From Burhinus oedicnemus (Eukaryota; Chordata; Aves; Charadriiformes; Burhinidae): DNA of 64,000 nt. The translations under genes were made by a program, and so were the position numbers. The first letter of the stretch is position 1; each line of letters starts with the position of its first letter. The stretch lies in the NCBI GenBank assembly GCA_008921705.1, contig VFFE01007738.1:1915732-1979731 (forward strand), read 5' to 3'. The notes under the pieces were generated by a model. It saw nothing but the letters and a program-made list of their open reading frames with translations. It did no database searches and was not told the origin of the DNA. Shown here piece after piece: positions 25,401-35,893 of the stretch.

Positions 25401-28400
25401 CTTAACCCATGTACAGGAACTAAATACTCTTTGATTAAGTGCTAACTGAAATAATGGAAACAATTGTGAAGGGGACAGACCAGCAAAGCAAAGCTGGAAG
25501 GAAAGATAAATTTTAGGGCACAAGCAGTTTCCTTGGAGATTGATTTTGAATACATAGACTGGATGACAGCTATTACGCATAGACTAAACATTAAGGTTAC
25601 CTTTGGAGTCTCCCTTAGCAGCATATTATTGAAAGTTAAGAAGAAGGAAAAAAAACCCAAACTAATTAGGCATTCAGAATTCTTCCTCATTTGCAGTAAG
25701 GTCTACATACATAAAAATTATAATGCAAGTTGGTCTTCATTTATGGAATCACAGAATTTTCAGAGTTGGAAGGGACCTCTAGAGATCATCTAGTTCAACT
25801 CCCTTGCTGACACAGGAATGCTTAGAGCACATTACTCAGGACTGCATCCAGGCAGGTCTTGAAAATCTCCAGAGAAGGGGACTCCACAACCTCCCTGGGC
25901 AGCCTGTTCCAGTGTTCCGTCACCCTCACCATAAAGAAGTTTTTTCTTAGGTTTGAGTGGAACTTCCTATGTCCCAACTTGTGCCCGTTGCCCCTTGTCC
26001 TGTCACTGGGAACCACTGAAAAGAGTCTGGCTCCATCCTCCTTCAACCTACAGTATTTTATTTCTTAATTTGAGAAGTGACCATGAAGAACAAGAATTTC
26101 CTTGCATTCTGATATGAAATTCATGAATAAATAAGTTGATCTTTTTAGCAATGTTAGAATGATAAAGTAATTGAAAAGACACAGAATGACTCTTCCACAT
26201 TTTATGAAAGAAAGGAGATGTACAGGAGCCTGACGGTTTTAGGGAATGAGGGTATTGCAAAGTATCCGCCCTGGGGTTTAATTTGGTAACGTGTTTTGAG
26301 TTTTTAACTGGTCTGTTTAAGCAAGAATCATCTTAGTGTTTTAAGGTTAAAGATGTGGAAGTGCTTTGCTTCATTACCGACTTCATTGATCTTGGCCCTG
26401 TCTTCATTGCACAAATGTATGTCCCTCCTGTGGGGACATAGGCACAGGAAGGAGAGGCTTCCACTGATTATCTGTTAAGTGTATACTGTCAGGAGTCCTT
26501 CACCCTAAATGTAGTGTCAGGGCTTCTGCTGCCCTATTCTAGTGCTGTTGAAGTAACTATTACTAGTTACACTAGAAATTAAACAAAAATGACGATAGCA
26601 AAAATATAGCTTGTCCTGTGGTGCATCCTTGCCTTTTGAAATTTTTATGGTTGTTGTTCAGTGCCATTCACACATCATTGGGAGCCAGACCTCTGCAACT
26701 CATTGACGACTGTATGTTTTTCTGGGCTGGGCACTTTGGGTTCTGCCTTCTGTGGCAGAAAAGGAGTTTCCAGCTCTCTGTCTGGGATTCCTTGGGGTTT
26801 GCAGGCTGCATTGCAGATACAGAAGTTGGAAGGCATATTTTGAAGGTATCCTTTTCAGTATCTTTTTCTTCTTGCAGGTGAGATGATTTCAGCTCTGAGA
26901 GATACTGGGCTGCTTAAAAAAACGATTGTTATATTCACTGCAGATCATGGAGAACTTGCTATGGAACACCGGCAGTTCTATAAAATGAGCATGTATGAAG
27001 GAAGCTCCCATGTTCCTCTTTTAGTTATGGGGCCAGGCATAAAAGAACAGCAGCAAGTACCAAATGTGGTATCTCTCGTGGATATATATCCTACTATGCT
27101 TGGTGAGTTAAGTCATTTCAAATGAAAATTTTTTCCCAGTTACTATTACTATTATGCATTTGCATTATAGTCAGAATTACATCTCCATTTTGTGAGGCAA
27201 TGTAGTAACACAACAGGAGATAACAATTTATCTGTGGAGCATACATTCAGACTTAATACAAAATGCAAAAAATTGGGGTAAAAATTAAATAAAAGAGCTG
27301 ATGATATTCTTTATTACCGTTACTGTCATCAGCACAGTTACAGTGAATTATTATATATAGGAATATTCGGGTTTTATCACCTTTTTATTTTTTTATAACA
27401 ATCAGATGCATTTTAGATACAAGTAAACCTTGCTAGCCTTCATACCTAACAGTTTACTATAGAAATTATGGTGTAAATGCATCCAGAGATGAGTTTAAAC
27501 CTGGAAAGATGGCAGCTTAATTATCTTGTCAAAGGAATGTCCTTTATGAAGGGTCACATGGAGGAAATGTCATGAAGACTTTGTGTAGGAAATGTATGAT
27601 TGATCTGGACAAGCATAATAAGATAATGGATATCCATTCTTACCTTCTTGGATATGGAAATATTCATTATGGGGCAGAGAATCAAATAAAAAGGACTAAG
27701 ATCACATTACTTAGAGACAGATGGAAATTATTTTTAAGAGTGAATGTTTGAAGAGTTGCCTGTGATAAATCATGCAAGAGATCAATGTCATTGGAACTAA
27801 ACATTAGGTGAAGTAGCCATTCTAGGCTTTATCTGGCATCTTTTAGGCTAACGATCAGAAAAAATGTTTTTGAGGCAGTTTGCAAAGCTCACTCTTTCGG
27901 AAGTGTTCCACGTACAGTGCGATCGCCTGAGAGAACATGGGGCAATAGATAAAACTGTACTTCCATCAGTAAAAGCCAGTGAAAAATCCTTTTCTATGTT
28001 GTTTTAAGTTGATCTTCTAAAACCAGAACAAAACACATTTTTCTGCCAGTTGGTTCTTTTGAACCAGTTATCCAGTTGAAAGTAGGATATAATCTGAGCA
28101 GTTTTCTCTTCCAGATTCTGATATCAAAACTTTTATGTATATAAAGTAATCTGTATTAGATGTGGTTCTTATATAAGTTGTGCGTATGTAGAGAGTTAAA
28201 AATCTCTTTTTTTCTTCTTTCTGCCTTTTCCCCGAATAACATAATTGGTCAGGTGGTTTGACATTCTTCCTTCTTGTTCTTTTCCTCCTTTTTTTATTTC
28301 CCAGAAGTTTGTGTTTATAAGTCCTTTCCTTCTGTTCTGGTAGTTCCCCTTTCCTATAATGTGAATGTCAAAAAAGGCACAGATGTCCAGATGAATGTGA

Positions 28401-30655
28401 AAATATGAAGAATCATCTCTGTCATCTACTATCTCTTCAGGCTGCATGCTGCTGTTGTACTAGGGAGCAAACAGATTTCAAGTCTTTTTTTGTGATAAGT
28501 GTAATAACTTTCCTTTGCATTGTCTCAGGGCAATAATCTCTCTTAAGGCACTGTCCAAATGCTTTGCTGAATACTTCCTCCTTTACTAACTTTGAGATGA
28601 GGTGCACCCTGTAGCCAGTGTGGTACAGGTGTTTTGATTCCAGCAGAATCTGTGTGATACGGATAATTCGGCCAGGAGTGCAGCAGCTCTTCCGTTTTTT
28701 AACTGGATGTGGCATAAGCTTTTCTCCAGACAGCACTGGCTTTGTTGGTCTGGATAGAAGTACCTTTGGATCTCTGTTGGAAAAGCAGGGGCTACTGAAA
28801 GTGCCAGGCTGGTGCATTCTTTGCATGTGGAGAATGCAGTTACTGCAGTTAATACCATTAGTAGTGTAGGATGACAGAAGAGGAAGGGCTATATGTATTT
28901 GTTCAAGTTTTTAGCCCAAACGCTGGAAGCTACTGGGTTTACATGTTACAGGCCTTCTTAGTGCTTAGTCAAATGCTGGCCTTTTTATTTGCTCAAGGAA
29001 GAACTACAGATTAATGACGGGTATATATGCTGTAGAAACAGAGGAGAAAAAGGAAGCTATGTGCTGATGAAGGAAAAAGCCACCTGTGGGCAATCTGTAT
29101 GTACTGAGTATCACCATTCAGCATAGAACTGAAGGTAAAATACTACCACAGTGCTCCGTGAAATGGAAAGTGTTGAATTTTAAATGACTATATGCTATGC
29201 TCAGTAGGGTGATTAAAAATAGCAGTACTGTCATATCCCATTTTTAAGACACACTGAAGTTTAGGTAACATCCATGGGATTCTCAACTATGTTTTTCAGA
29301 ATGACTCTGAGAATCTTTGCAGCCTCTTAATATTGACCTGATCTTTGGGAGCTAGAGACAGTTGTGGTGTAAGTTGATACTGAGATTTAAGTTACAGCAT
29401 CTTCCAGAGGCCATCTAGTAGGCTACAGAGTCATCCAGTGTTTTCCATATGTGCACTCTATTGATACCACCATTGATACTGTCTTTATCTCCAGCCCTAC
29501 CAGAGAAACAAGTGGCTCTGTTCCTCAGTTTCCCCACCAAGTTATAGGTGATAACCATAATGACCACCCTTCATAAAGTGTTTTGTAATTCACTGATGAA
29601 GAAAGCTAGATAGGAGCTTAGCATTGTTATTAGCCAAGAAATGAATGGTTAGGCTGTGTTGGATATGGAGCTTTTAGAGTCCTTTCATGCTATGACAATC
29701 TCTTTCTCCTGCCTGACGTGGTCAGAGCAGAAGGGAAGTGTATAAAACCATGATTAAAAAAAATAAAAAAGCCCTACCCATCACTGGAGGCTATCACAAT
29801 CGGTTTTAGCAAACATCTGTTAAAGATTGACTTAGGTGTAGCTGATACTGCTTTTGATCAAGACAGTGGGCAGCTGACCTTGGAAGGTTCCTTAAGGTTT
29901 TTTTTATTATTTGTGTATTTTGGGGTTCCTGTGTTCTACAAGAAGAATAATTAGGAATGCATGTTTTATTATTCTAATAAAATTTACGTTCAGACACCTG
30001 TAGCATTACGTTAGGCTTTTTTAATCACGGTAACTGCAGGAGCATTTTGACTTTGTGTATCTTTGCTTAGATATCGCAAGAATTCCTGTCCTGCAGAACC
30101 TTAGTGGATATTCTCTTATGCCGTTGCTACGTGGAAAGGCTGAAAATGAAGTCTCACCCAGAGGGGCTCGGCCCTCATGGGTGTTGAGCGAGTTCCACGG
30201 ATGCAATGTGAATTCTTCTACGTACATGCTTCGAACTGGCAAATGGAAATATATCGCATACTCAGATGGGCGTTCGGTACTTCCACAGCTGTTTGGTATG
30301 TTACAACTTCTATGTCCTCACTGACTGAATAATTTGCTTAAATGCAAATTGGCTCTTAACTGACTTTTTGTTTGTTCCAGACCTTTCTGACGATCCAGAT
30401 GAGCTAACAAACGTTGCCATAAAATTCCCAGTAACTGTACATTCCTTGGACAAAATACTCCGCTCCATAGTAAATTACCCAAAGGTTTCTTCTTCTGTTC
30501 AGGAGTATAACAAAAGACAGTTTATGAGTTGGAAACAAAGTTTGGGTCAGAATTACTCAAATGTTATTGCCAACCTTAGGTGGCATCAAGACTGGTTAAA
30601 GGAACCAAAAAAATATGAGGATGCAATTGACAAGTGGCTTAGTCAAAGTGAGTAA
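7282..30655 (+). CDS. ARSK: ARSK, arylsulfatase K, complete, 8 exons, 538 aa
   Basis: ARSK is the lysosomal sulfatase that removes 2-O-sulfate from glucuronate in heparan, dermatan and chondroitin sulfate. Exons 7282-7428, 13501-13630, 16172-16331, 21326-21608, 24974-25145, 26878-27102, 30071-30295 and 30381-30655 total 1,617 bases with perfectly matching phases, giving 538 residues (human about 536). Residues 1-30 form a signal peptide. The sulfatase signature C-x-P-x-R is at 87-91 (ICCPSRA), with Cys87 the residue converted to formylglycine. Asp47 (ACDSL), Lys135 (YGKLDY) and Asp320-His321 (FTADHGE) fit the metal and active-site positions. Several N-x-S/T sites suit a secreted, lysosome-targeted protein. 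All key residues are intact, so this looks functional. The neighbouring divergent SKIC3 gene shares the promoter. Confidence 0.97.
7429..13500. other. ARSK intron 1
   Basis: The longest ARSK intron, about 6 kb. It begins in the CpG island, contains CR1 copy 2 (8579-9515), and is otherwise unique AT-rich DNA with no gene seen. Confidence 0.85.
8579..9515 (-). mobile_element. CR1 LINE, 3' part (copy 2)
   Basis: The minus strand reads from a truncated RT region ([11 protein letters not shown], then [37 protein letters not shown]) to the C-terminal [19 protein letters not shown] and a 3' tail of CTATGATTCTATG type. Frameshifts make it dead. Antisense to ARSK. Confidence 0.95.
13501..13630 (+). 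CDS. ARSK: ARSK exon 2 (residues 50-92), catalytic cysteine
   Basis: Acceptor TTGATTGCAG and donor GTAGGA bound 130 bases encoding [20 protein letters not shown] through [10 protein letters not shown]. This exon carries the formylglycine cysteine (residue 87) and Arg91. NQT (Asn59) is a glycosylation site that I do not recall in human ARSK. Confidence 0.95.
13631..16171. other. ARSK intron 2
   Basis: Contains a T-rich tract (13826-13866) and CR1 copy 3; otherwise no signal. Confidence 0.85.
14697..15213 (-). mobile_element. CR1 LINE, 3' fragment (copy 3)
   Basis: Starts with the inverted tail CACAGAATCACAGAATCC and reads on the minus strand into the CR1 C terminus ([20 protein letters not shown]) and the segment around FGLPSSRPVLCPVL-type sequence, truncated near 15213. 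Confidence 0.93.
16172..16331 (+). CDS. ARSK: ARSK exon 3 (residues 93-145)
   Basis: Acceptor TTTTCCCCTTCAG and donor GTAATC bound 160 bases. The exon encodes [20 protein letters not shown] and ends [14 protein letters not shown], matching ARSK nearly residue for residue. Confidence 0.96.
16332..21325. other. ARSK intron 3
   Basis: About 5 kb of AT-rich intron. It holds a 31-base tandem duplication at 19076-19137 and a short C-rich run (20192-20209). No CR1 seen. Confidence 0.85.
19076..19137. repeat. 31-bp tandem duplication
   Basis: Two adjacent 31-base units (CACAGCGGGCA..., ending TTAGAAACT) differ at only two positions, indicating a recent duplication. Confidence 0.9.
21326..21608 (+). 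CDS. ARSK: ARSK exon 4 (residues 146-240)
   Basis: Acceptor TATATTTTCAG and donor GTATGT bound 283 bases encoding [20 protein letters not shown] through [12 protein letters not shown] and ending YWLEK. The frame continues upstream of the acceptor by chance; the acceptor at 21324-21325 is set by homology and phase. Confidence 0.95.
21609..24973. other. ARSK intron 4
   Basis: Contains CR1 copy 4 (23752-24083); the rest is unique AT-rich DNA. Confidence 0.85.
23752..24083 (+). mobile_element. CR1 LINE, 3' end (copy 4)
   Basis: Starts within AGTATCTGAAAGGGGCCTAC and runs through the CR1 C-terminal region to CCATTCTATGATTCTATG. Same subfamily type as copies 2, 7 and 10. Sense to ARSK. Confidence 0.94.
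24974..25145 (+). CDS. ARSK: ARSK exon 5 (residues 241-297)
   Basis: Acceptor TTATTTTTAG and donor GTAGGT bound 172 bases encoding [20 protein letters not shown] through CAETDAML. A second GT four bases downstream is out of phase with the next exon. Confidence 0.94.
25146..26877. other. ARSK intron 5
   Basis: Contains CR1 copy 5 (25744-26047); no other feature seen. Confidence 0.85.
25744..26047 (-). mobile_element. CR1 LINE, 3' end (copy 5)
   Basis: The inverted tail GGAATCACAGAATTTTCAGA opens the copy; the minus strand encodes [20 protein letters not shown] and [20 protein letters not shown] before truncation at 26047. Confidence 0.94.
26878..27102 (+). CDS. ARSK: ARSK exon 6 (residues 298-372), metal-binding DHGE
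   Basis: Acceptor TTCTTCTTGCAG and donor GTGAGT bound 225 bases encoding [40 protein letters not shown] and [10 protein letters not shown]. Asp320 and His321 are the expected second metal-ligand pair of sulfatases. Confidence 0.96.
27103..30070. other. ARSK intron 6
   Basis: About 3 kb with no CR1. The minus strand carries a 129-codon open frame (28437-28826) that I cannot assign; it is noted in the findings. Confidence 0.8.
30071..30295 (+). CDS. ARSK: ARSK exon 7 (residues 373-447)
   Basis: Acceptor ATCTTTGCTTAG and donor GTATGT bound 225 bases encoding [19 protein letters not shown], then [20 protein letters not shown] and [10 protein letters not shown]. The intron that follows is only 85 bases. 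Confidence 0.95.
30381..30655 (+). CDS. ARSK: ARSK exon 8, terminal (residues 448-538)
   Basis: Acceptor TTTGTTTGTTCCAG opens 275 bases encoding [20 protein letters not shown] through [15 protein letters not shown] and ending KWLSQSE, stop TAA at 30653-30655. An AATAAA (30655-30660) overlaps the stop and a GTGAGT (30648-30653) spans the last codons, so alternative 3' processing is possible. The human C terminus is a few residues longer. Confidence 0.92.
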
Positions 30656-33179
30656 ATAAAAACAACCTAGATTTCATATCACTGAGGATATGAAAACATT
30701 CTGCGTTTGTAATATTATGCTGTATTTCAAGTGTTATAATTACTGTCTTATGTAAGCGATTGAAAGCCAAGATGCCCAAACAATTACTGCTTTGTGTTAG
30801 AAAGCTAAAAGCATTTTATATAACTAGCCAGCACAACAAATCTAGATTGTTACATTTTATAATTCTGTAACACTTAAGTATACATAGGAAGCATAGTACA
30901 TAAGTACTAATTGCATGTACGGAATATTTAGCTGGTTGCAAAAATGCAGAGTATTAAGCATTAGAACTTAACAGGAATTTCCATTTCTAAGGACAGACTA
31001 AAGCAAAGATTATAGAAGTTTGCGTAGTGTAGTGAAATGTGCTAGAGCCCACTTTCCATCAAGACGGATTATAAGTCCACAATGAATACACATTCATCCA
31101 TCTTAGAGAAGCTGTAGTGATTAAAATGTGATCAAAAAATTAACAACTGGTATTGGTCTGAACGTAGATGCAGTTTATTCAAGTACTTAACTATGTGAGC
31201 ATTCCTTTTTCATACGTGATTGACTCTCCATCTTTTCAAGATCTGCCTTCTAATCTCTTGCTTTTGGATCTGGTGCTTATCACTCCTTACTGTTTAAAAT
31301 TTCATAACATGCATAGGCTACTAATTGACCATGTGTGCAAGTGAAGAGGAATCTGGTCTCTGGTTACCAACAAAACAAAGCCCTCTGACCAAACCTGTGA
31401 GTAGAGCAGTTCTCTGAAAACTGATAGTGTGATTTGCATAGTGTAAGATGAAAGCTGCTTGAATAGATCTCCATTATGCAGTTAAGTTCTGCTGGTAAAT
31501 GTTTTATCATGCATCAACAAGTGGAGAACTGGAACCGGCAGTGTACACAGAAGGGATGCAATGGAAGCTTGCAGAAAAAGTCAACATAAAAATACTGTTT
31601 TACATTTTTCCAGGGATGTGATAAAAAAAAAAAAAAGGCAGTTTTGGAAGACGGTAAGGTTTAGCTAGTAACTCTTCTGCTTAAGGAAAAATGTAATTGT
31701 AGCAGCACTTATGTTTGCTTATTCTTGATCACAGTTGTTGCTGCTATAGTAACAATTCAGAATGACATTATACTTCATACCTAAATGCTTTCTGGAATCT
31801 GTAATGAAATACTCAGTAGTAGCAGTAAGTTAGTAAAAATAAACATGAAAAATACATGTCTTTTCTGATGGCTAAGCACTCTACATGCATTTTGTAAACC
31901 ACTTACCACACTAGAATTAGGTACATATTTATGAATCATTTAGCTGTTTTATTTTTTTGTATTCATAGAACATTAAGGCTAACCTTATACTACTTACCAC
32001 TACAGTAGCATTTTTTTCTTTTTTTTCTTTTTTTTTGAGGGCAAGGAACAAATTAATAGTTAAACCTTCAAACACTGTAGCACATGTCATTATAAGTCTT
32101 GCTAAAATCAGGTCAGATAGTGATGAAATAATTTCAACAAAAAACATGTCTTAGCAGTGCAATGTTAAATGGCTGCATAAGAAGAGAAAATAAATACATC
32201 CATCTGAAGGCTCATTTAGCAGGGAAATAAATAAATAAATTGATCACTTTCCAGATGTCTGGACAGAACGCAGTACATTGTACAGAATATAGCAAAATAA
32301 AATTACAGTGAACCGGATGTGTTTTGTGTGTTAAAGAAAATGTTTAAAGAATTTACTAAGGTAATTTGTATTTTGTCAGTTCTGTGGACAGTGCTTTCTT
32401 TAAAGACATGAGCTTTTAAGATGTACTTCTTCATAAGTGTTAGACTTAAAAAGGCGCAGTTTGTGATAACTCTGTGGAATGGAAAAACAAATTGGGAAAA
32501 CAAACTTCTTACTGTAATTCCTTGCAACAACTTCATGTGTCATGGACTGTCCAAAGAAGCCCAGGGCCTGGGGGCAGGTTTCCAGACAATGCAGGAAGCC
32601 CCAGGGATGTGCCAGCTCGCAAAGCAGAGCTAGGATGTCGGGAGGGAGGGATGCTCCCTCGGAAGGCAGTTCCATGGCAGACTGGGATCAGATCCTATGT
32701 CAGTATGTCTAGTCTAATACTTCGTTTTGTATCTGGTCTTCTTAAAATGCTTATTGAAAAATGCTTTGTTAAAAGCAAAACTTTGACTTTTGCAAGTTAT
32801 TTTTTATTTGTGTGTGAGTGAACCTTGTTCTGAGGAGTTAGAAAGAGAGAAGGCAAAAGCCACCTAATGCCTTCTGCATCTGTGATAAACAGTCTACCTG
32901 TGTTGGTACAGAACTGAACTAATTTAAGTCTAAAACAGATACATTTAACAATGTGGTCATATTCAGTTACTCTGTCTTAGTTATGCTAATGCATCTGCAT
33001 TCTTGTAACACAAATCAAATGAGGTTTACAATATGCAAGGTTGGCCAGCTAACAAAGGCAAAAAAAATCTGTTTCTCAATCACACTGAACAAGTTAGGCA
33101 GTATTAACATTGAAGAGACATTGGGGAGAGAAAGGGAGAAGGAAGGCTGGAATGCCAGCAGGTTCAAGCGTATTTATTA
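30656..33179. other. ARSK 3' flank and intergenic DNA
   Basis: AT-rich with several AATAAA-type hexamers (30655, 32296 among them), an A-run near 31622-31636 and an AAAT microsatellite (32224-32242). The ARSK 3' end cannot be fixed from sequence. Confidence 0.7.
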
Positions 33180-34290
33180 GAGGTAGCCAGGTCAATGCAG
33201 CCTCAGGAGATTTACCTGAGAGGACCGAGGGCAGGTAGTCTCAGGTAAAGGTTCAGAAGCCCGATCAGCTTCAAGTGCTTACAAAGGCAGGAGAGGTACC
33301 ACTGTCCTGATGAACAAAAATGGGAATTATTTTTGTAAACGCAAGGTCCTAGTGGTCACTAGAGACGTCAGAGACTGCCAATATCAATTTGCCAACAAAT
33401 CACGTGAAAGTAATCATCTGGTGCCTTTGTCAGGATAACCAGCATAGTCAGTAAGAAAAAAAATCAGTGGGGAAATCCAGGCTTTGACTGCACTTGGGCA
33501 ACAGCCTATATCATCTTATTTTAAGCAAGCTATGGAAACAGAGTGTAAATAAAATTACTGTAAGGTAGGTTCGCAACTGGCTAAAATCAAACTCAGTAGT
33601 AGATAACCAAAAACTAAGAAGTGGGAAGGCTGGTCAAATACAGTCTGCAAGAATTTGATGTAGTGCTGTTTGGTACCTTTTTAGTAAGTCATCTGAATGC
33701 AGGAATAGGCACTGTTTTCGTACTAAACACGGGAAAATGCAGCCTGGGAGAGCTATTGGCACTTCTGAGGATAGTCTAGACTTCAAAGTAGTCTTGATTA
33801 GCTGGAAAAATGATCTGAAATCAATCAGGTAAAATTCATTGTGGATTAGTTAAAGGTCAAAATAAAAAGTAAGGGGAAAAATACTAAAATGGTGAACAAC
33901 AAACTGCCTAGGCTGCAGTTTTGCGGCAAAAAAAGCCCCACACGCCTGGAGATTTTAGAGATCGAGAAGCAGAGTATGAATCAACAGCACAATGTGGTGA
34001 TGAAAGAAACAAGTGACGTTCAAGGGTGATTAAAGGAGTGTTGTATGTAAGAGTCAAGAGGCAACTATTTTATTCTTCTTAACACTAGTGAATCCTCAGT
34101 GTTGCCACCACTTCATGGCTTTGATTTTTTAAAAGGAACGCAAACAGATGAGAGGAGGAAAATAATGTAAGTAAGGGTCTTGTGAATCATATTGGGTTTA
34201 TTTCAGCCATCAGAGAAACCTTGACAAGTCTTCAACTATGAATAAGGCTCATATAAGAGCATGGCAAGCACTGCCACTGAGAGTGGAAAA
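33180..34290 (+). mobile_element. Ancient CR1/L3-like LINE relic
   Basis: Degraded but collinear with the L3/CR1 reverse-transcriptase 3' region as I remember the consensus: AATGATCTGAAATCAATCAG, then GAGTATGAATCAACAGCACA (the MSQQ region), then GTGTTGTATGTAAGAGTC. No frame survives. Far older than the numbered CR1 copies. Boundaries are approximate. Confidence 0.65.
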
Positions 34291-35535
34291 AGAAATGTCT
34301 TTGTTTTTCAGGCAGGGCTGTTCTGATGAGCTATTTGGAGAAAAAAAAAAAAGTGATGAAACATTAAAACAGCCTGTCAAGTGAACCCCAAAGAAAAGAG
34401 AGAGGTGTAGAGAAAAGGTTATCAGGTAGGTTGGTGAGAGCAAGGATATAATGAGCCTCAGGTCCTGTGTCGCTGAAGCAGCACTGGTTTGTCACCCAGA
34501 ATAAGCACAGAAAAGGCATGCTGAGCACCAGCCAGACCCTGCACAAATAGGAGCCCTGCCCCGAATTGACCTTCCTTGCTCCCCAGGTGAGCAGCATTAG
34601 TGAGAGCCCACGTGTACGCACGCCGCTGCAGACTGCAAGAACTGGAAAACCCTGCTTGGCAGCTTCCCGTGAAAATAGATATTGCCATTAAACACGCTAT
34701 GCAGCCGCTGAAACGTACATGGATGGACGGGCTGCTTCCCACCGGGCTTGTACCTGCACAGAAGCTGCAGCCAGACTCTCGGGGGGAGAAACAGCTTCAT
34801 GCAATCGCAGCACAGACACATTGCGGTTCTTGTTCAGCGTCTCCGATTCCTCGAGGGGGTCAGTCAGACTGGGAATGCATTGTGGCAACCAGATGTGGGG
34901 ATGCAGGTGTACCTCCGGCTCCATCAGGTATCGGTGAGGTCCCTCCTGCATCCGACGATGACGTCTAACACGGCTGCCGTCTCCAGGCAGAGCTCTCGCT
35001 GTTACCTGCTCTGGTTTGTCAATCGCGGTCATAGATATGAGCTGTCATTGACATACTGAGGGTATCGATATGCGTATGCTACCAGCTATAAACACTGCAC
35101 ATCCTTTGTGCCCAGTCCTACAGAAATAGAGCTCTCGTACCGCAGAAAAATGTGTAGCTTCGGCTTAATTTGTGGTGTCAACATGACAAAAAATACTCAG
35201 GTGGTGAAGTGGGTTAACAGAAATCTTACAAATAAAACGGGAGCCAAATGAGGAGGATACAGTCCCAGTGCAGTATTCCTTCATTGCTCTGCCTTAAAAC
35301 ACTCTAGGCAGGAATAAACCTAACAAGTGTTTTAGAAGACTTGCCACATTTTACACACCTACATCCCATTGCAGCATGTCTGTTGCAGCCCCCTGCTCAG
35401 TCTGTACCGCTAATTAGTTAACTAATACAAGAATTTCACCAGCGCACCTGAAAGGAAATGGTCACAGCCATCCTTTTCTAGTGGATTTAAACAACAGCAC
35501 CAACAACAAAAGAGTGGTTTCTTGGACTGACCGAT
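34291..35535. other. Intergenic, ARSK to GPR150
   Basis: 34.6-35.05 kb is moderately GC-rich with overlapping open frames on both strands, none recognisable. The rest is AT-rich. Confidence 0.6.
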
Positions 35536-35541
35536 TTTATT
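35536..35541 (-). terminator. GPR150: Candidate GPR150 polyadenylation signal
   Basis: AATAAA on the minus strand about 350 bases after the GPR150 stop codon. It is the nearest clear signal, implying a short 3' UTR. Confidence 0.5.
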
Positions 35542-35893
35542 TCTGAATGAGGTACCACAAAATCCACAAAACACGACCAAAATACTCATAAGGCTTTGTA
35601 AAGATGACAAGGAAGTCAGGCTCTGAATGGAAACAACGTTCGGGTGGTTTGCATAGCAACAGCCATCCTGCTGATTTTGCCCTCTTCCGTACGTGTGTTT
35701 GACACGAAAACACACCAAAAAAGTTAAAAAAAAATATATACATATCCCCCAAGCTGAGCCAACGCCAAGGTAAAAGACGAGAGGCACCGTTGTGCGGCTG
35801 CCCAAAGGCTTCCCAGCGCTCGGCCGCGTCCCGTCCCCGTCTCGGCATGACAGCTATTCCGCGACCGGCTTCCGCCGCCGCGCTAACACCGCG

